Shown: positions 17,153-25,760, counted from the stretch's first letter. The stretch: 64,000 nucleotides of DNA from Candidatus Omnitrophica bacterium UBA6233 (GCA_002440965.1 DJWJ01000019.1:15054-79053); one strand, 5' to 3'. A program made the numbers and translations. Notes: generated by a model not told the origin, from the letters alone.

Positions 17153-18244
17153 CTATAATCCTCGGCTGTATATTGTATTCTTCAAACCTTCATTGTTGGC
17201 ATAGGGGCTGTCGATCATATCAATCTTTATCGGTTCATCCTTCTTGCAGGGCTTTAACAAAACTTCTCCGCTCATCAATTCCCTGCAGGAAATCTGGCCT
17301 TTTTGCAAAGGTATAGCCAGATACACATCCTGCTCCATATCTTCATGATGGAAAATATGCCCCTTTGGTAAATCCCTTTTTGCATAGACTCCCCTGACAA
17401 GAGCGTCAAGATATGTAATTTCTTTCTCGGAAGGGAACCTTTTTGAAGCTCCGGAGGCGCCGCACATCTCTTTCGCTTTTTTAAAAGCCTTAAACCAGGC
17501 ATCTATCTGATGAGGAAGAGAACAATAGGCAGAAACGGGGTGTTTACCGTCTTCTATATCTATGTGCCTTTCAAAAGTCCTTGCCCCTTTTGCGTAAGCT
17601 ATCATTATGGAAGAAGACCAATCATGGTATTCATGGGTAGATAATCCGATGGTATGGTTAGGATACCTATTTTTCAAGAAATCTATCTGATTTAGCTCCA
17701 GCTCGTGGTCTTCGGAAGGATATAACGCAACACAGTGATTTAAAGCAAGCGGGATATTCCTGTTTTCAAAAAAAACAACCAGATCATCAAGGTCCTTAAG
17801 AGACGAACCCCCGGTAGAAACAATAACCGGTTTCTTGGTCCGGGCAATCCTCTCTATCAATACCCAATCATTTAAATCGGAACTGGCAATTTTCAATATT
17901 TGAATCCCTATTTCCTCACAAAAACCTACAGAATGCTCGTCAAACGGCGTTGCCGAGGAGATCGCCCCTCCTTTTCTAATAGCATCCACCATAACCGTAA
18001 AATCCTCCGGAACCAACCGGGTATCTAGCGTTTTTTTAATATACCGCAGGTCTGCCCTATCGCGAAAATCCTTATGTATAAAATTGCTTACGTCCCTTAT
18101 CTGAAGCTTGATGGAAGCTCTTACATTGTTAAACCTGATTATCCTGGAGAATTCACTTATAATCCTCAAGCCTCTTTCCAGATTGCCGTAATGGTTATTG
18201 GCTAATTCTAAAACAAACAAATCTTCAAATATATCCTTATTCAT
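17153..18244 (-). CDS. divergent NeuB-family (sialic acid synthase-like) protein
   Basis: 363 residues: a TIM-barrel with LANNHYGNLERGLRI near residue 14, ASSDLNDW near 116, STGG near 142, NHCVALYPS near 165 and a C-terminal antifreeze-like SAF domain (~285-345, RGVYAKRDLPKGHIF). Family members condense phosphoenolpyruvate with an aldehyde sugar. It departs from canonical LegI/NeuB: the SDH loop reads GLSTHEYHD and the EKHFT block reads ERHIDIEDG. Its neighbours are CDP-dideoxysugar genes, not nonulosonate genes; the canonical synthase is at 56.9 kb. The true acceptor is unknown. Confidence 0.78.
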   Translation of the reverse strand: MNKDIFEDLFVLELANNHYGNLERGLRIISEFSRIIRFNNVRASIKLQIRDVSNFIHKDFRDRADLRYIKKTLDTRLVPEDFTVMVDAIRKGGAISSATPFDEHSVGFCEEIGIQILKIASSDLNDWVLIERIARTKKPVIVSTGGSSLKDLDDLVVFFENRNIPLALNHCVALYPSEDHELELNQIDFLKNRYPNHTIGLSTHEYHDWSSSIMIAYAKGARTFERHIDIEDGKHPVSAYCSLPHQIDAWFKAFKKAKEMCGASGASKRFPSEKEITYLDALVRGVYAKRDLPKGHIFHHEDMEQDVYLAIPLQKGQISCRELMSGEVLLKPCKKDEPIKIDMIDSPYANNEGLKNTIYSRGL

Positions 18245-18271
18245 AACAATACTACCTCCTCTTAAGATAGA

Positions 18272-19150
18272 TTACTTGTCGGACAACAATGATTCTCTAT
18301 TAATTGCCGCTTTGTTTTCCGAATACCACGAATAAAGTCCGCCTATCGATTTCTCCATCGGGCTGAAATTGAAATCAAGTATCTGGCTGCGGAGCCTTGC
18401 ATTATCCCCGCTATACTCATAGCACATTCCTTCCTTAGCAACTTTAATCGGAAGCTTTTTGCCGGATATTTCGATTACTTTTTCGGCTAACTTATATAAT
18501 TCCACCGAGGCATCCGGCGTAATATTATAGCAGTTATACTTTGCCTCATTCTCTATGAAATGCGGAATAATCCTCACAAAATCCTCGATGTAAACATAAT
18601 CGAATTTTCTATTCTGTTTTGCGGTAATCGGCAGATCGAAAATGGCCTTGCAAATTGCGTTAGAGATGAACCTTATGGCATAATCTTCATATTTACCGAA
18701 AATACCGAAAATACGCAGTTCTACGATATTTTCGAGCTTCTCTATCTGTTTAGCTATAATATACTTGGAAAATCCATGCTCATCCTCGGGGACATACGTA
18801 TCAAAAAAATCTTCGCTTACCTTTACCAACGGCTTGGACACATCGTATACCGCACCCGAACTTAAAAATACCATCTTGCCGAAATACCCTCTATTCCGGA
18901 TTATGTTAAAGAACATACGTAAATTATTATAAAGCTGCCTGGACGGATCCTTGGCATTACGGTTCCCGGGGCGCACGGCGCTGTGGATTATCACATCCGG
19001 CTTATGAACCTGAAGATAACTTCTTACCGCATTTCCATCCAAAAGCTCCAGTTCTTTATGCCCTGGGGCAAATAATTCATACTTTTGCTTCAGGTATTCT
19101 GCCAGATTCCTGCCGATAAAGCCGCTGCCGCCGGTGAGAAATATTTTCAT
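18272..19150 (-). CDS. NAD(P)-dependent epimerase/reductase, short-chain (extended SDR)
   Basis: 292 residues. N-terminal GGSGFIGRNL is the nucleotide-binding motif; the catalytic Ser is in SSGAVYD near 102 and YxxxK is YIIAK near 130. Short for a 4,6-dehydratase, it is more like a ketoreductase. It lies between the NeuB-like and MBL genes in the CDP-dideoxyhexose block, overlapping the MBL gene by 4 bp. It could reduce the C4 branch or the 4-keto group (the YerF or RfbJ role). Assignment of reaction is inference from context. Confidence 0.75.
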   Translation of the reverse strand: MKIFLTGGSGFIGRNLAEYLKQKYELFAPGHKELELLDGNAVRSYLQVHKPDVIIHSAVRPGNRNAKDPSRQLYNNLRMFFNIIRNRGYFGKMVFLSSGAVYDVSKPLVKVSEDFFDTYVPEDEHGFSKYIIAKQIEKLENIVELRIFGIFGKYEDYAIRFISNAICKAIFDLPITAKQNRKFDYVYIEDFVRIIPHFIENEAKYNCYNITPDASVELYKLAEKVIEISGKKLPIKVAKEGMCYEYSGDNARLRSQILDFNFSPMEKSIGGLYSWYSENKAAINRESLLSDK

Positions 19151-19887
19151 AATTTATAAATCAGGCCGTCCCTGGCGGCTATGGTGTTCTTAAAAATCTT
19201 CCGGGCGGATTCTTTAGCTAATCTTATATCGCTTTCTTTCAAATAATCGCCGGCATCGAAATGCACCAAAACCAATTTTTTTACTTTCGCGGCCCTAGCC
19301 GCCCTAGCCGCCTGTTCAGGATTTAAATGCGGCCACCCCCTATCGATAACTCCAGGAAGCAAGGATGACTCTGCTATTAATAAATCTGCGTTTTTTGCCA
19401 AGGCCAGCATTCCTTTACATTCTCCGGTATCGGTGCAAAAAACCAATGTTTTACCGCCGGCGGATAAACGGTATCCGTAACAAACAGTCGTATGCAAAAG
19501 TTTTTCATATTCGATATCAAAAGGGAACTTCAGGCCGCGGCTGATATCTTTAACCAGGATTTTTGACTTAAGCTTACGGATAGGTTTAGAATACGGAGTA
19601 TTAATGACAAGATTAAACATTTTCCGCGTTCCCTTTGGCCCAAAAACTTTGATGCCCTGCGGAAAAACGAATTTATTCAAAGCGTGCAACCCGATAATAT
19701 GGTCCAAATGAAAATGGCTCAAAAAAAGATAAACGGGACGCTTGTCTTTTATGTAATGGTCAATCTTGGAAAAACCCGTCCCGGCGTCAAAAATAACATA
19801 CTCCCTGCCGGTATCCACCAAGACGCAAAGGGTGTTACCGAGCCGGCCGTCATACCAACCCATAGTCCCCAAGAATATAACCCGCAT
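19147..19887 (-). CDS. MBL-fold metallo-hydrolase (RNase Z/PhnP-like)
   Basis: 246 residues with the metallo-beta-lactamase motif HFHLDH near residues 58-63, an acidic TDTGE near 150 and a distal histidine VHFDAGD near 221, all expected two-zinc ligands. Length and the absence of an RNase Z exosite fit small phosphodiesterases such as PhnP as well as RNase Z-like proteins. Being inside the CDP-sugar block with a 4-bp overlap to the SDR gene, it may hydrolyse a phosphodiester, cyclic phosphate or lactone intermediate. No specific substrate can be read. Confidence 0.72.
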   Translation of the reverse strand: MRVIFLGTMGWYDGRLGNTLCVLVDTGREYVIFDAGTGFSKIDHYIKDKRPVYLFLSHFHLDHIIGLHALNKFVFPQGIKVFGPKGTRKMFNLVINTPYSKPIRKLKSKILVKDISRGLKFPFDIEYEKLLHTTVCYGYRLSAGGKTLVFCTDTGECKGMLALAKNADLLIAESSLLPGVIDRGWPHLNPEQAARAARAAKVKKLVLVHFDAGDYLKESDIRLAKESARKIFKNTIAARDGLIYKL

Positions 19888-19901
19888 AAAATTAGACAGG
19901 A

Positions 19902-20834
19902 TTAATCAAAATTAATCCGTTCCCTCTCGATAACTAAAGGCCTTTTCCTGACTTGAGTATAAATTGCCCCGATATATTCCCCCAATACCCCGATAAAAAC
20001 CAGCTGGACGGAGAAGAAGAAAAACACACCGACAACCAGAGGGGCGACTCCTAACTGGAAATTATTCCAGAAAATTAATTTATATATTAAATATATCACC
20101 CCGATTATAAAGAATATGAAGGAAAATATCATCCCGAAAAAAATCGCCATCCTCAAAGGCACCTTGGAATTATTCACGATGCCTAACATCGCCATATCAA
20201 ACAAGGTATAGAAATTATTTTTAGTAATTCCCGCGGCCCTATTTGGCTGGACATACTCTACAAGCGCAACATCGGAACTTATCTCAAGTATTAATCCCCT
20301 CAAGTATGGATACGGATCCTTGATGCCCCTTAAAGCTTCGACAACCTTCTTGTCAAAAAGGCCAAACCCGGAATAATTCTCTATCTGTTTCTCTTCTGAA
20401 AGGGAATTTAATAACTTATAGAACAGCTTCCTTACGGTAAACATAAGAGAATTTTCCTTGCTCCCGGTTTTTACCCCCACAACAACTTCATGGCCGGCTT
20501 CCCACTGCCTTATGAAATCGTTTATCAATCCCGGAGGATCTTGCAAGTCGGAAGCGATATTGATAACCGCGTCTCCTTTGGCTTGCAATAAACCGTAATA
20601 AGGCGAACGGATATGGCCAAAATTCCGGGCGTTCACAATTATTTTTAAATTTTTGTCCTTAGCGGCAATACTTTTAAGAATCTCAACGGTTTTATCCGTC
20701 GAGGCATTATCGATAAAGATATGTTCGTAAGTGTAGCCGCCCAAGGCGCCGAAGATTTCTTTTACCTGCCGGTATAGCTCATAAACATTCTCTTCTTCGT
20801 TATAGCAGCCGGTTACGACGCTTATTTTCTTCAT
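19902..20834 (-). CDS. GtrB/ArnC-like polyprenyl-phosphate glycosyltransferase
   Basis: 310 residues. GT-A domain: SVVTGCYNEEENVYEL at 4-19, DNASTDKT near 42, ASDLQDPP near 94-101. Two hydrophobic helices (residues ~225-290) are followed by a basic tail (RKRPLVIER), as in GtrB/ArnC/DPMS enzymes that transfer a sugar from its nucleotide to undecaprenyl phosphate. Its ATG lies only 8 bp after the 21-bp hairpin repeat and has no clear Shine-Dalgarno, so expression may depend on coupling or be low. It may use the CDP- or UDP-sugar made nearby. Confidence 0.88.
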   Translation of the reverse strand: MKKISVVTGCYNEEENVYELYRQVKEIFGALGGYTYEHIFIDNASTDKTVEILKSIAAKDKNLKIIVNARNFGHIRSPYYGLLQAKGDAVINIASDLQDPPGLINDFIRQWEAGHEVVVGVKTGSKENSLMFTVRKLFYKLLNSLSEEKQIENYSGFGLFDKKVVEALRGIKDPYPYLRGLILEISSDVALVEYVQPNRAAGITKNNFYTLFDMAMLGIVNNSKVPLRMAIFFGMIFSFIFFIIGVIYLIYKLIFWNNFQLGVAPLVVGVFFFFSVQLVFIGVLGEYIGAIYTQVRKRPLVIERERINFD

Positions 20835-20841
20835 CTTAATA

Positions 20842-20901
20842 AAAGGGGACGGTTCTATTTTTCTTAAATACCTAAACCGGAAAAATAGAACCGTCCCCTT
20901 T
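20842..20901. repeat. REP/REPIN-like palindromic element, 21-bp perfect arms
   Basis: Arms at 20842-20862 and 20881-20901 are exact reverse complements (21/21) around an 18-nt loop. The outer part is aaaggggacggttc. The element spans the last codons and stop of rfbG, so the RfbG tail GAKGDGSIF is repeat-encoded, and it abuts the start of the next gene. On the coding strand the hairpin ends in CCCC followed by TTTT, so partial transcription termination is possible. Confidence 0.93.
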
Positions 20902-21873
20902 AGCTCCCCTTTTAACCCTATAGCTTTCTATTGTTTGGATTAAACCCGCTAAAACAGAGAACTTAGGCTTCCAACCGAGTTTAGCCCTGGCTTTGCGGGA
21001 AGACAAATACTGATGTTTTATTTCATACTTCGCCTGATTCAATATTTTATAATCAACTGGTTTGCCAACGGATTTAGCAATCATTTTAACCAGTTCGATG
21101 ACCGTAAGCGGATTTTCACAGCTAAAATTAAAAGCTTCACCGGCAAGGTTAAGCTTCCGCATTTTTTCCGCTAAAAGGATATAGCCGTTCACTATGTCCT
21201 CCACGAACACATAATCGCGGGTAAACAGACCGTCGCTGCGGATTAAAAGTTTTTTTCCGGCAAGCGCGCATTTAACCGCATCAGGAACAAGACGGCTGGA
21301 ATTAAAATCTCCGGGGCCGTAGATGTTACCGCAACGAGTAACACATACAGGCAGGCCATAGGTATGGGCGTAGGTATTGGCGATTAAATCCGCGCAGCTT
21401 TTGGAAACATCATACGGATGGCTGCCTTGTAACGGAGCCTTTTCCGTATAGGGAAGTTTTTCATGGATTCCATAGGCCTTATCGCTAGAGGCGAGAATAA
21501 CTGCTTCGATGTTTTTTGCGTTCCGGCAGGCCTCCAAAACATTCCAGGTTCCCCGGATATTCGCAGAAAAAGCTGACAAGGGGCGGTTATGGCATTTCCC
21601 TACAATGGCCTCTGCCGCTAAATGGAATACCAGATTAATCTTATTTTCCCTTATTATTTTTTCTAACAGTTTATAGTTCGCCACGCTGCCTTTAACAACG
21701 GATATCCTCTTATAGTCATCCGGAGCAAGAAGCGTGGCTTTTCTTTCAGTCTTAATATCTAATCCGATTATCCTGGCTCCGGAAGGAATCAACGCCCTGG
21801 TAAGATTAGAACCCAAGAACCCTTCAAATCCGGTAATCAGCACATTTTTTCCCGCCCAAAATTTCTTATTCAT
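20872..21873 (-). CDS. rfbG: CDP-glucose 4,6-dehydratase
   Basis: Converts CDP-D-glucose to CDP-4-keto-6-deoxy-D-glucose with bound NAD. An extended SDR of 333 residues: FWAGKNVLITGFEGFLGSNL at the start (Rossmann GxxGxxG), FHLAAEAIVGKCH near 82-94, SSDKAYG near 129, catalytic YDVSK near 154, and CGNIYGPGDFNSSRLVPD near 182. It lies directly after the cytidylyltransferase, and RfbH follows downstream in the operon. The C-terminal ~10 residues are encoded by an inserted palindromic repeat and are unlike the family. Confidence 0.9.
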   Translation of the reverse strand: MNKKFWAGKNVLITGFEGFLGSNLTRALIPSGARIIGLDIKTERKATLLAPDDYKRISVVKGSVANYKLLEKIIRENKINLVFHLAAEAIVGKCHNRPLSAFSANIRGTWNVLEACRNAKNIEAVILASSDKAYGIHEKLPYTEKAPLQGSHPYDVSKSCADLIANTYAHTYGLPVCVTRCGNIYGPGDFNSSRLVPDAVKCALAGKKLLIRSDGLFTRDYVFVEDIVNGYILLAEKMRKLNLAGEAFNFSCENPLTVIELVKMIAKSVGKPVDYKILNQAKYEIKHQYLSSRKARAKLGWKPKFSVLAGLIQTIESYRVKRGAKGDGSIFPV

Positions 21874-21882
21874 TGACCTATC

Positions 21883-22659
21883 TTAATCCTTCCATTTTTT
21901 CCAGGGAGCCTTGCCGCTATCCCAAAGCGCTTCCAACTCGCACCTATCCCGTAACGTATCCATACATTTCCAAAAACCATTGTGTTTAAACCCAACCAAC
22001 TGATTATCCAAGGCCATACTTTTTAGAGAATCGAATTCCCATATAGAGCGGTCTCCGCTGATATAGTCGAAAACTTCCGGCTCAAGCACAAAGAATCCGC
22101 CGTTAATCCACGAGCCATCCCCTTTTGGTTTTTCGAGGAAAGAATTGACTGTTCCCGAATCTTTCATTCTTAGGGCGCCAAACCTGCCGGCAAGCTGAAC
22201 CGCGGTAACTGTCGCGCTTTTACCGGAACGCTTATGAAATTTAAGCAGCTGCCGGATATCCACGTCGCTAACTCCATCGCCATAAGTCATCATAAATGTT
22301 TTATTGCCTACGTATTTCTGAACGCGCTTCAGGCGGCCGCCGGTCATTGTGTCAAGGCCGGTATCGACAAGAGTAATCTTCCACGGTTCGGAAGACGTCG
22401 CGCGGACTTCCACAGCGTTTTTCTTCAAATCAATGGTAATATCGCTCATATGCATAAAATAATGGGAGAAATACTCCTTGATTATGTAGCCCTTATAGCC
22501 TAAACAGATAATAAAATCGTTGAATCCGAAATGAGAATACAGCTTCATAATATGCCAGATGATAGGCTTGCCGCCGATTTCGACCATCGGCTTGGGAATA
22601 TTGGTCGTCTCTTCGCTGATTCTCGTTCCTCTGCCGCCAGCTAATATGACTACTTTCAT
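21883..22659 (-). CDS. rfbF: glucose-1-phosphate cytidylyltransferase
   Basis: Forms CDP-glucose from glucose-1-phosphate and CTP, the entry to CDP-3,6-dideoxyhexoses. 258 residues, the usual length. VILAGGRGTRISEET at 3-17, KPMVEIGGKPIIWHIMK, TGLDTMTGGRLKR and FWKCMDTLRDRCELE near the end are characteristic. The ATG at 22659 has AAAGGAGAG 5 nt upstream and is chosen over a start 13 codons earlier lying inside the upstream gene. The dehydratase gene follows 9 bp later. Confidence 0.95.
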   Translation of the reverse strand: MKVVILAGGRGTRISEETTNIPKPMVEIGGKPIIWHIMKLYSHFGFNDFIICLGYKGYIIKEYFSHYFMHMSDITIDLKKNAVEVRATSSEPWKITLVDTGLDTMTGGRLKRVQKYVGNKTFMMTYGDGVSDVDIRQLLKFHKRSGKSATVTAVQLAGRFGALRMKDSGTVNSFLEKPKGDGSWINGGFFVLEPEVFDYISGDRSIWEFDSLKSMALDNQLVGFKHNGFWKCMDTLRDRCELEALWDSGKAPWKKWKD

Positions 22660-22669
22660 ACGCTCTCCT

Positions 22670-23881
22670 TTATGGCTTAAAAACCGGTTCTTGCTCAAGC
22701 TTAGAGCTTAAGGCAACCGTCAAGCCTAATACCGTCCAAAAAAGAAAACTTAACTGAAAAGAATACAGGTGAACCTCAAAAAAACTATGGACTAAAAACC
22801 CCAATAACCCCGCAGTCAGGCCCAATAAAGCAAAACTACCCAGAGATCCGGGCGCGCTTAAACTTATCCTGATACTCCTGTAGAAAATATAGCCCATAAA
22901 CAGAAGAAAACACAATAAGGAAAAAACTCCCGATTCCGCCCAAATTTGAAGGAAACAATTATGCGCGTAAAAAATACCCGGGCTATTGGTATAGGAAGCG
23001 CAATAATCCATAAAAGTGCCGATACCCTTACCCAAAAAAGGGTGCTCCCTAATCATCCGGCCGGCGCCGCGGAAAAGAGTGAACCTGTAACTATCCCGCC
23101 TGTTCTGGAAGAAAAATAAAAGCAATCCCAATAACGGCACAAAAAAAAGATAGCAAACCAAAAACAGGGGCCAAAATACTTTTTTTAGCCGGAGACGGTT
23201 AGTGACTAAAACTATAAGAATTAAACCGGAAACAACGCCTAACCACCCGCCCCGGGAAAGAGCCCAAAGAGAAGACAGGATAAGCATAATGGTAATCAGA
23301 AAAAGGCACAATCTTACAGCCGCTTTTTTCCATTTCCACAGGCTAAGGCTCAAGGCAAGGGGAATAACGCAGGTCAAATAAGCTGCCAAGGCATTTGGAT
23401 TTTTAAAAGGGCCTATGCTGGGCAACGAATGGCCCCATGAACCCCTTCCTCTTAAGAATTCAAACCCAAAAAACTTTTGCGTAAAAACCGTAAGCCCTAC
23501 CAGCGCCGCGCTAAACAAGAGGACATAAACCGCCTTAACAATGCGCTTGGTATCCTTAAACGTATCGATAATTGCCCAAAGAAGCAAAGGAAACCTGCCC
23601 CATTTCAAGATAAGCACCTTTAAGCTTTTAGCCAATAATGGCCCGCTGTTAAACAGGGACAAACCCATAAAGACAAAAAATAACAGCAGGAATAAAAACA
23701 AAACTTTATTGGCCTTGATACTGGAAAAATCGGGGAATAAAATTTTTTTAAGCAAAAAGAAGGCAAGGACAAAACCGGCAAAAGAACCGATCATCGCTAT
23801 AGAGATGGGGATAAAGAATATCAACCCGTAAACAGAATATTCCACCGCCGCGTCCAAAAATCTTAATATTTTTAATTTCAT
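22670..23881 (-). CDS. O-antigen ligase-like polytopic membrane protein
   Basis: 403 residues with ~11 hydrophobic segments. The Wzy_C-type loop contains REHPFLGKGIGTFMDYC near residue 280 and FYAHNCFLQIWAESG near 308, typical of O-antigen ligases and polymerases. It overlaps capD upstream by 4 bp and lies 10 bp before rfbF. This is the second ligase-like protein of the window; one may polymerise and the other ligate, or they may act on different glycans. Confidence 0.83.
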   Translation of the reverse strand: MKLKILRFLDAAVEYSVYGLIFFIPISIAMIGSFAGFVLAFFLLKKILFPDFSSIKANKVLFLFLLLFFVFMGLSLFNSGPLLAKSLKVLILKWGRFPLLLWAIIDTFKDTKRIVKAVYVLLFSAALVGLTVFTQKFFGFEFLRGRGSWGHSLPSIGPFKNPNALAAYLTCVIPLALSLSLWKWKKAAVRLCLFLITIMLILSSLWALSRGGWLGVVSGLILIVLVTNRLRLKKVFWPLFLVCYLFFVPLLGLLLFFFQNRRDSYRFTLFRGAGRMIREHPFLGKGIGTFMDYCASYTNSPGIFYAHNCFLQIWAESGVFSLLCFLLFMGYIFYRSIRISLSAPGSLGSFALLGLTAGLLGFLVHSFFEVHLYSFQLSFLFWTVLGLTVALSSKLEQEPVFKP

Positions 23882-25704
23882 AGAGGTATTATTTCGCGCA
23901 ATTTCTTAACCGTTGCCGCCCCGTCCATTACGCCTGCCGTTCTTTCCAGCTCCTTGATTTTGCGCCTTAAGACGCGCGGGTCAAAAGAATCCGACTGGGC
24001 AATATAAATCTTATCCGCCTTGGTAGCTTTGTCTTTTTCGCTATTTAACAAGGTCTCCTCAAAAAGCTTTTCTCCCGGGCGCAAGCCGATAAACTTTATC
24101 TTTATGTCTTCTTCGGGCTTTAAGCCATAAAGAGCAATCAACTCTTTGGCTAAATCCAATATCTTAATCTGCTCGCCCATATCCAAAATAAATATTTCTC
24201 CCGCTTTAGCCATAGCTCCGGCCTGCAAAACAAGCTGGCTGGCTTCATTAATGCTCATAAAATACCTTTTGACTTCGGGATGAGTCAGGGTTACCGGGCC
24301 GCCTTCTTCGATTTGTTTCTTGAATAACGGAACAACGCTTCCGTCAGAACCCAAAACATTCCCAAACCTAACCGCCATAAATTTAGTTTTGCTCATCCTA
24401 GCCTTAGACTGCAAAACCATCTCCGCTACCCTTTTAGTAATACCCATAACACTCTTGGGGTTTACCGCCTTATCCGTAGAAATAAAGATAAACCTTTCCA
24501 CTTTGTAATGATCCGAGGCATAAATAAGGTTCCGGCTTCCGATAATATTATTTTTTACCGCTGCCGCGGGATTCTCCTCCATAAGAGGAACATGCTTATG
24601 GGCTGCCGCGTGGAATACAACTTGCGGCTTGTAAAGCGAAAACACCTTCTTTAACAAACCAATGTCTCTGATATCCCCAATGATGGTCTTAAACTTAATC
24701 TTCGGGTATTTTGTCAGAAATTCAATACCCAAATAATAGACATTGTTCTCATTGTGGTCGAATAACAAGATTTCCCTAGGGCTAAAATTCATTATCTGCC
24801 TGCAAAGAGACGAACCGATTGAGCCGCCAGCGCCGGTAACTAAAACCACTTTATCAAATAAATAATCCTTAATCTCTTTTTCATCGATATTTACCGTTTC
24901 TCTGCCCAAAAGGTCTTCCGGTTTAATATCCCGGGGCTTAACTTCCAAATCGCCATTAAGTATCTTTTGCAAACCCGGGACTATCCGGATTTTCACAGAA
25001 GGTATCTGGCAACGCGAAATGATATTCCTGATTACTTCGCCTTTGGCAGAAGGAATGGCTATGATGATTTCGTCAATTCCGTATTTTTCGACAATCGAAG
25101 CGATATCGTTACAGGCTCCCAAAATACCCACGCCTTGAATACGCAAATTCTTTTTGTTCCTATCATCGTCAATAAAACCGATAATCTCCATATTTGTGTT
25201 GGGATTAATCCTGGCCTCTCTTAACACCATTACACCGGCTTCTCCCGCCCCGATAATGATAGCCCTCTTCCGTTTGCTTTCCAGAACAGGACGGAACTTT
25301 TCCCGGAATAACCGCGTAACGAAACGGATCCCGGCGACAAAACAAAAACTTATGACACCATCCAAGATAAAGACCGAGCGCGGGAAACCATTAAAATAAG
25401 GGATGAAAACAACCACGGCGGTAAAACAGAATATGGCTAGAATATGCGCTTTGATTATTCTCCAGATATCATCTATACTGGCGTATCTCCATAAACCGGA
25501 ATAAAGGCCAAAATACCCGAAAATAATCATTTTGATAGCGGCAAAAACCGGGAGGGTTTTGATAATTACCTGCCAAGAGCTGTTGTCAATTTTAAAATCC
25601 AACCGCAGGTAAAAAGCGAGGATATAGGCGCAAATCACCAAGGCCAAATGAATGGTTATGATAATCAGGCGCCGGGATTTAAAGATTAATTCCTTTAGGT
25701 TCAT
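23878..25704 (-). CDS. WbpM/CapD-type nucleotide-sugar 4,6-dehydratase (membrane-anchored)
   Basis: 608 residues. Four N-terminal membrane helices (residues ~10-125) are followed by a nucleotide-binding domain (IIIGAGEAGVMVLREA near 149) and an SDR domain with TGAGGSIGSSLCRQI near 291. The active site reads STDKAVNPKSVMGITKR, with Met in place of the SDR tyrosine, as in PglF, WbpM and CapD. These make UDP-4-keto-6-deoxy-HexNAc, precursor of QuiNAc, FucNAc or bacillosamine. It is the first gene after the TacAT insertion and has no obvious Shine-Dalgarno. Confidence 0.93.
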   Translation of the reverse strand: MNLKELIFKSRRLIIITIHLALVICAYILAFYLRLDFKIDNSSWQVIIKTLPVFAAIKMIIFGYFGLYSGLWRYASIDDIWRIIKAHILAIFCFTAVVVFIPYFNGFPRSVFILDGVISFCFVAGIRFVTRLFREKFRPVLESKRKRAIIIGAGEAGVMVLREARINPNTNMEIIGFIDDDRNKKNLRIQGVGILGACNDIASIVEKYGIDEIIIAIPSAKGEVIRNIISRCQIPSVKIRIVPGLQKILNGDLEVKPRDIKPEDLLGRETVNIDEKEIKDYLFDKVVLVTGAGGSIGSSLCRQIMNFSPREILLFDHNENNVYYLGIEFLTKYPKIKFKTIIGDIRDIGLLKKVFSLYKPQVVFHAAAHKHVPLMEENPAAAVKNNIIGSRNLIYASDHYKVERFIFISTDKAVNPKSVMGITKRVAEMVLQSKARMSKTKFMAVRFGNVLGSDGSVVPLFKKQIEEGGPVTLTHPEVKRYFMSINEASQLVLQAGAMAKAGEIFILDMGEQIKILDLAKELIALYGLKPEEDIKIKFIGLRPGEKLFEETLLNSEKDKATKADKIYIAQSDSFDPRVLRRKIKELERTAGVMDGAATVKKLREIIPL

Positions 25705-25712
25705 AACCAGAT

Positions 25713-25740
25713 ATTATATATCAAAATACAGCTTTAGCAA
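25713..25740 (-). promoter_or_regulatory. possible sigma-70-type promoter for capD
   Basis: TTGCTA (25735-25740), 16-bp spacer, perfect TATAAT (25713-25718) on the minus strand. The -10 box ends only 8 nt before the capD ATG, so a transcript from it would be leaderless. It fits with no Shine-Dalgarno being visible, but the low-complexity AT context makes chance plausible. Confidence 0.4.
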
Positions 25741-25747
25741 TTAGTTA

Positions 25748-25760
25748 TGCGATTTTTTTA
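25748..25760. repeat. 13-bp direct repeat, copy 1 (capD side)
   Basis: Sequence tgcgattttttta, identical to 26938-26950. The two copies bracket the TacAT module exactly between capD and the sugar transferase gene. Confidence 0.75.

Noticed and set aside
19290..19318. Short repeated ccctagccg stretch in the MBL gene
   Set aside because: Only two imperfect copies encoding an Ala/Arg-rich helix; ordinary coding sequence.
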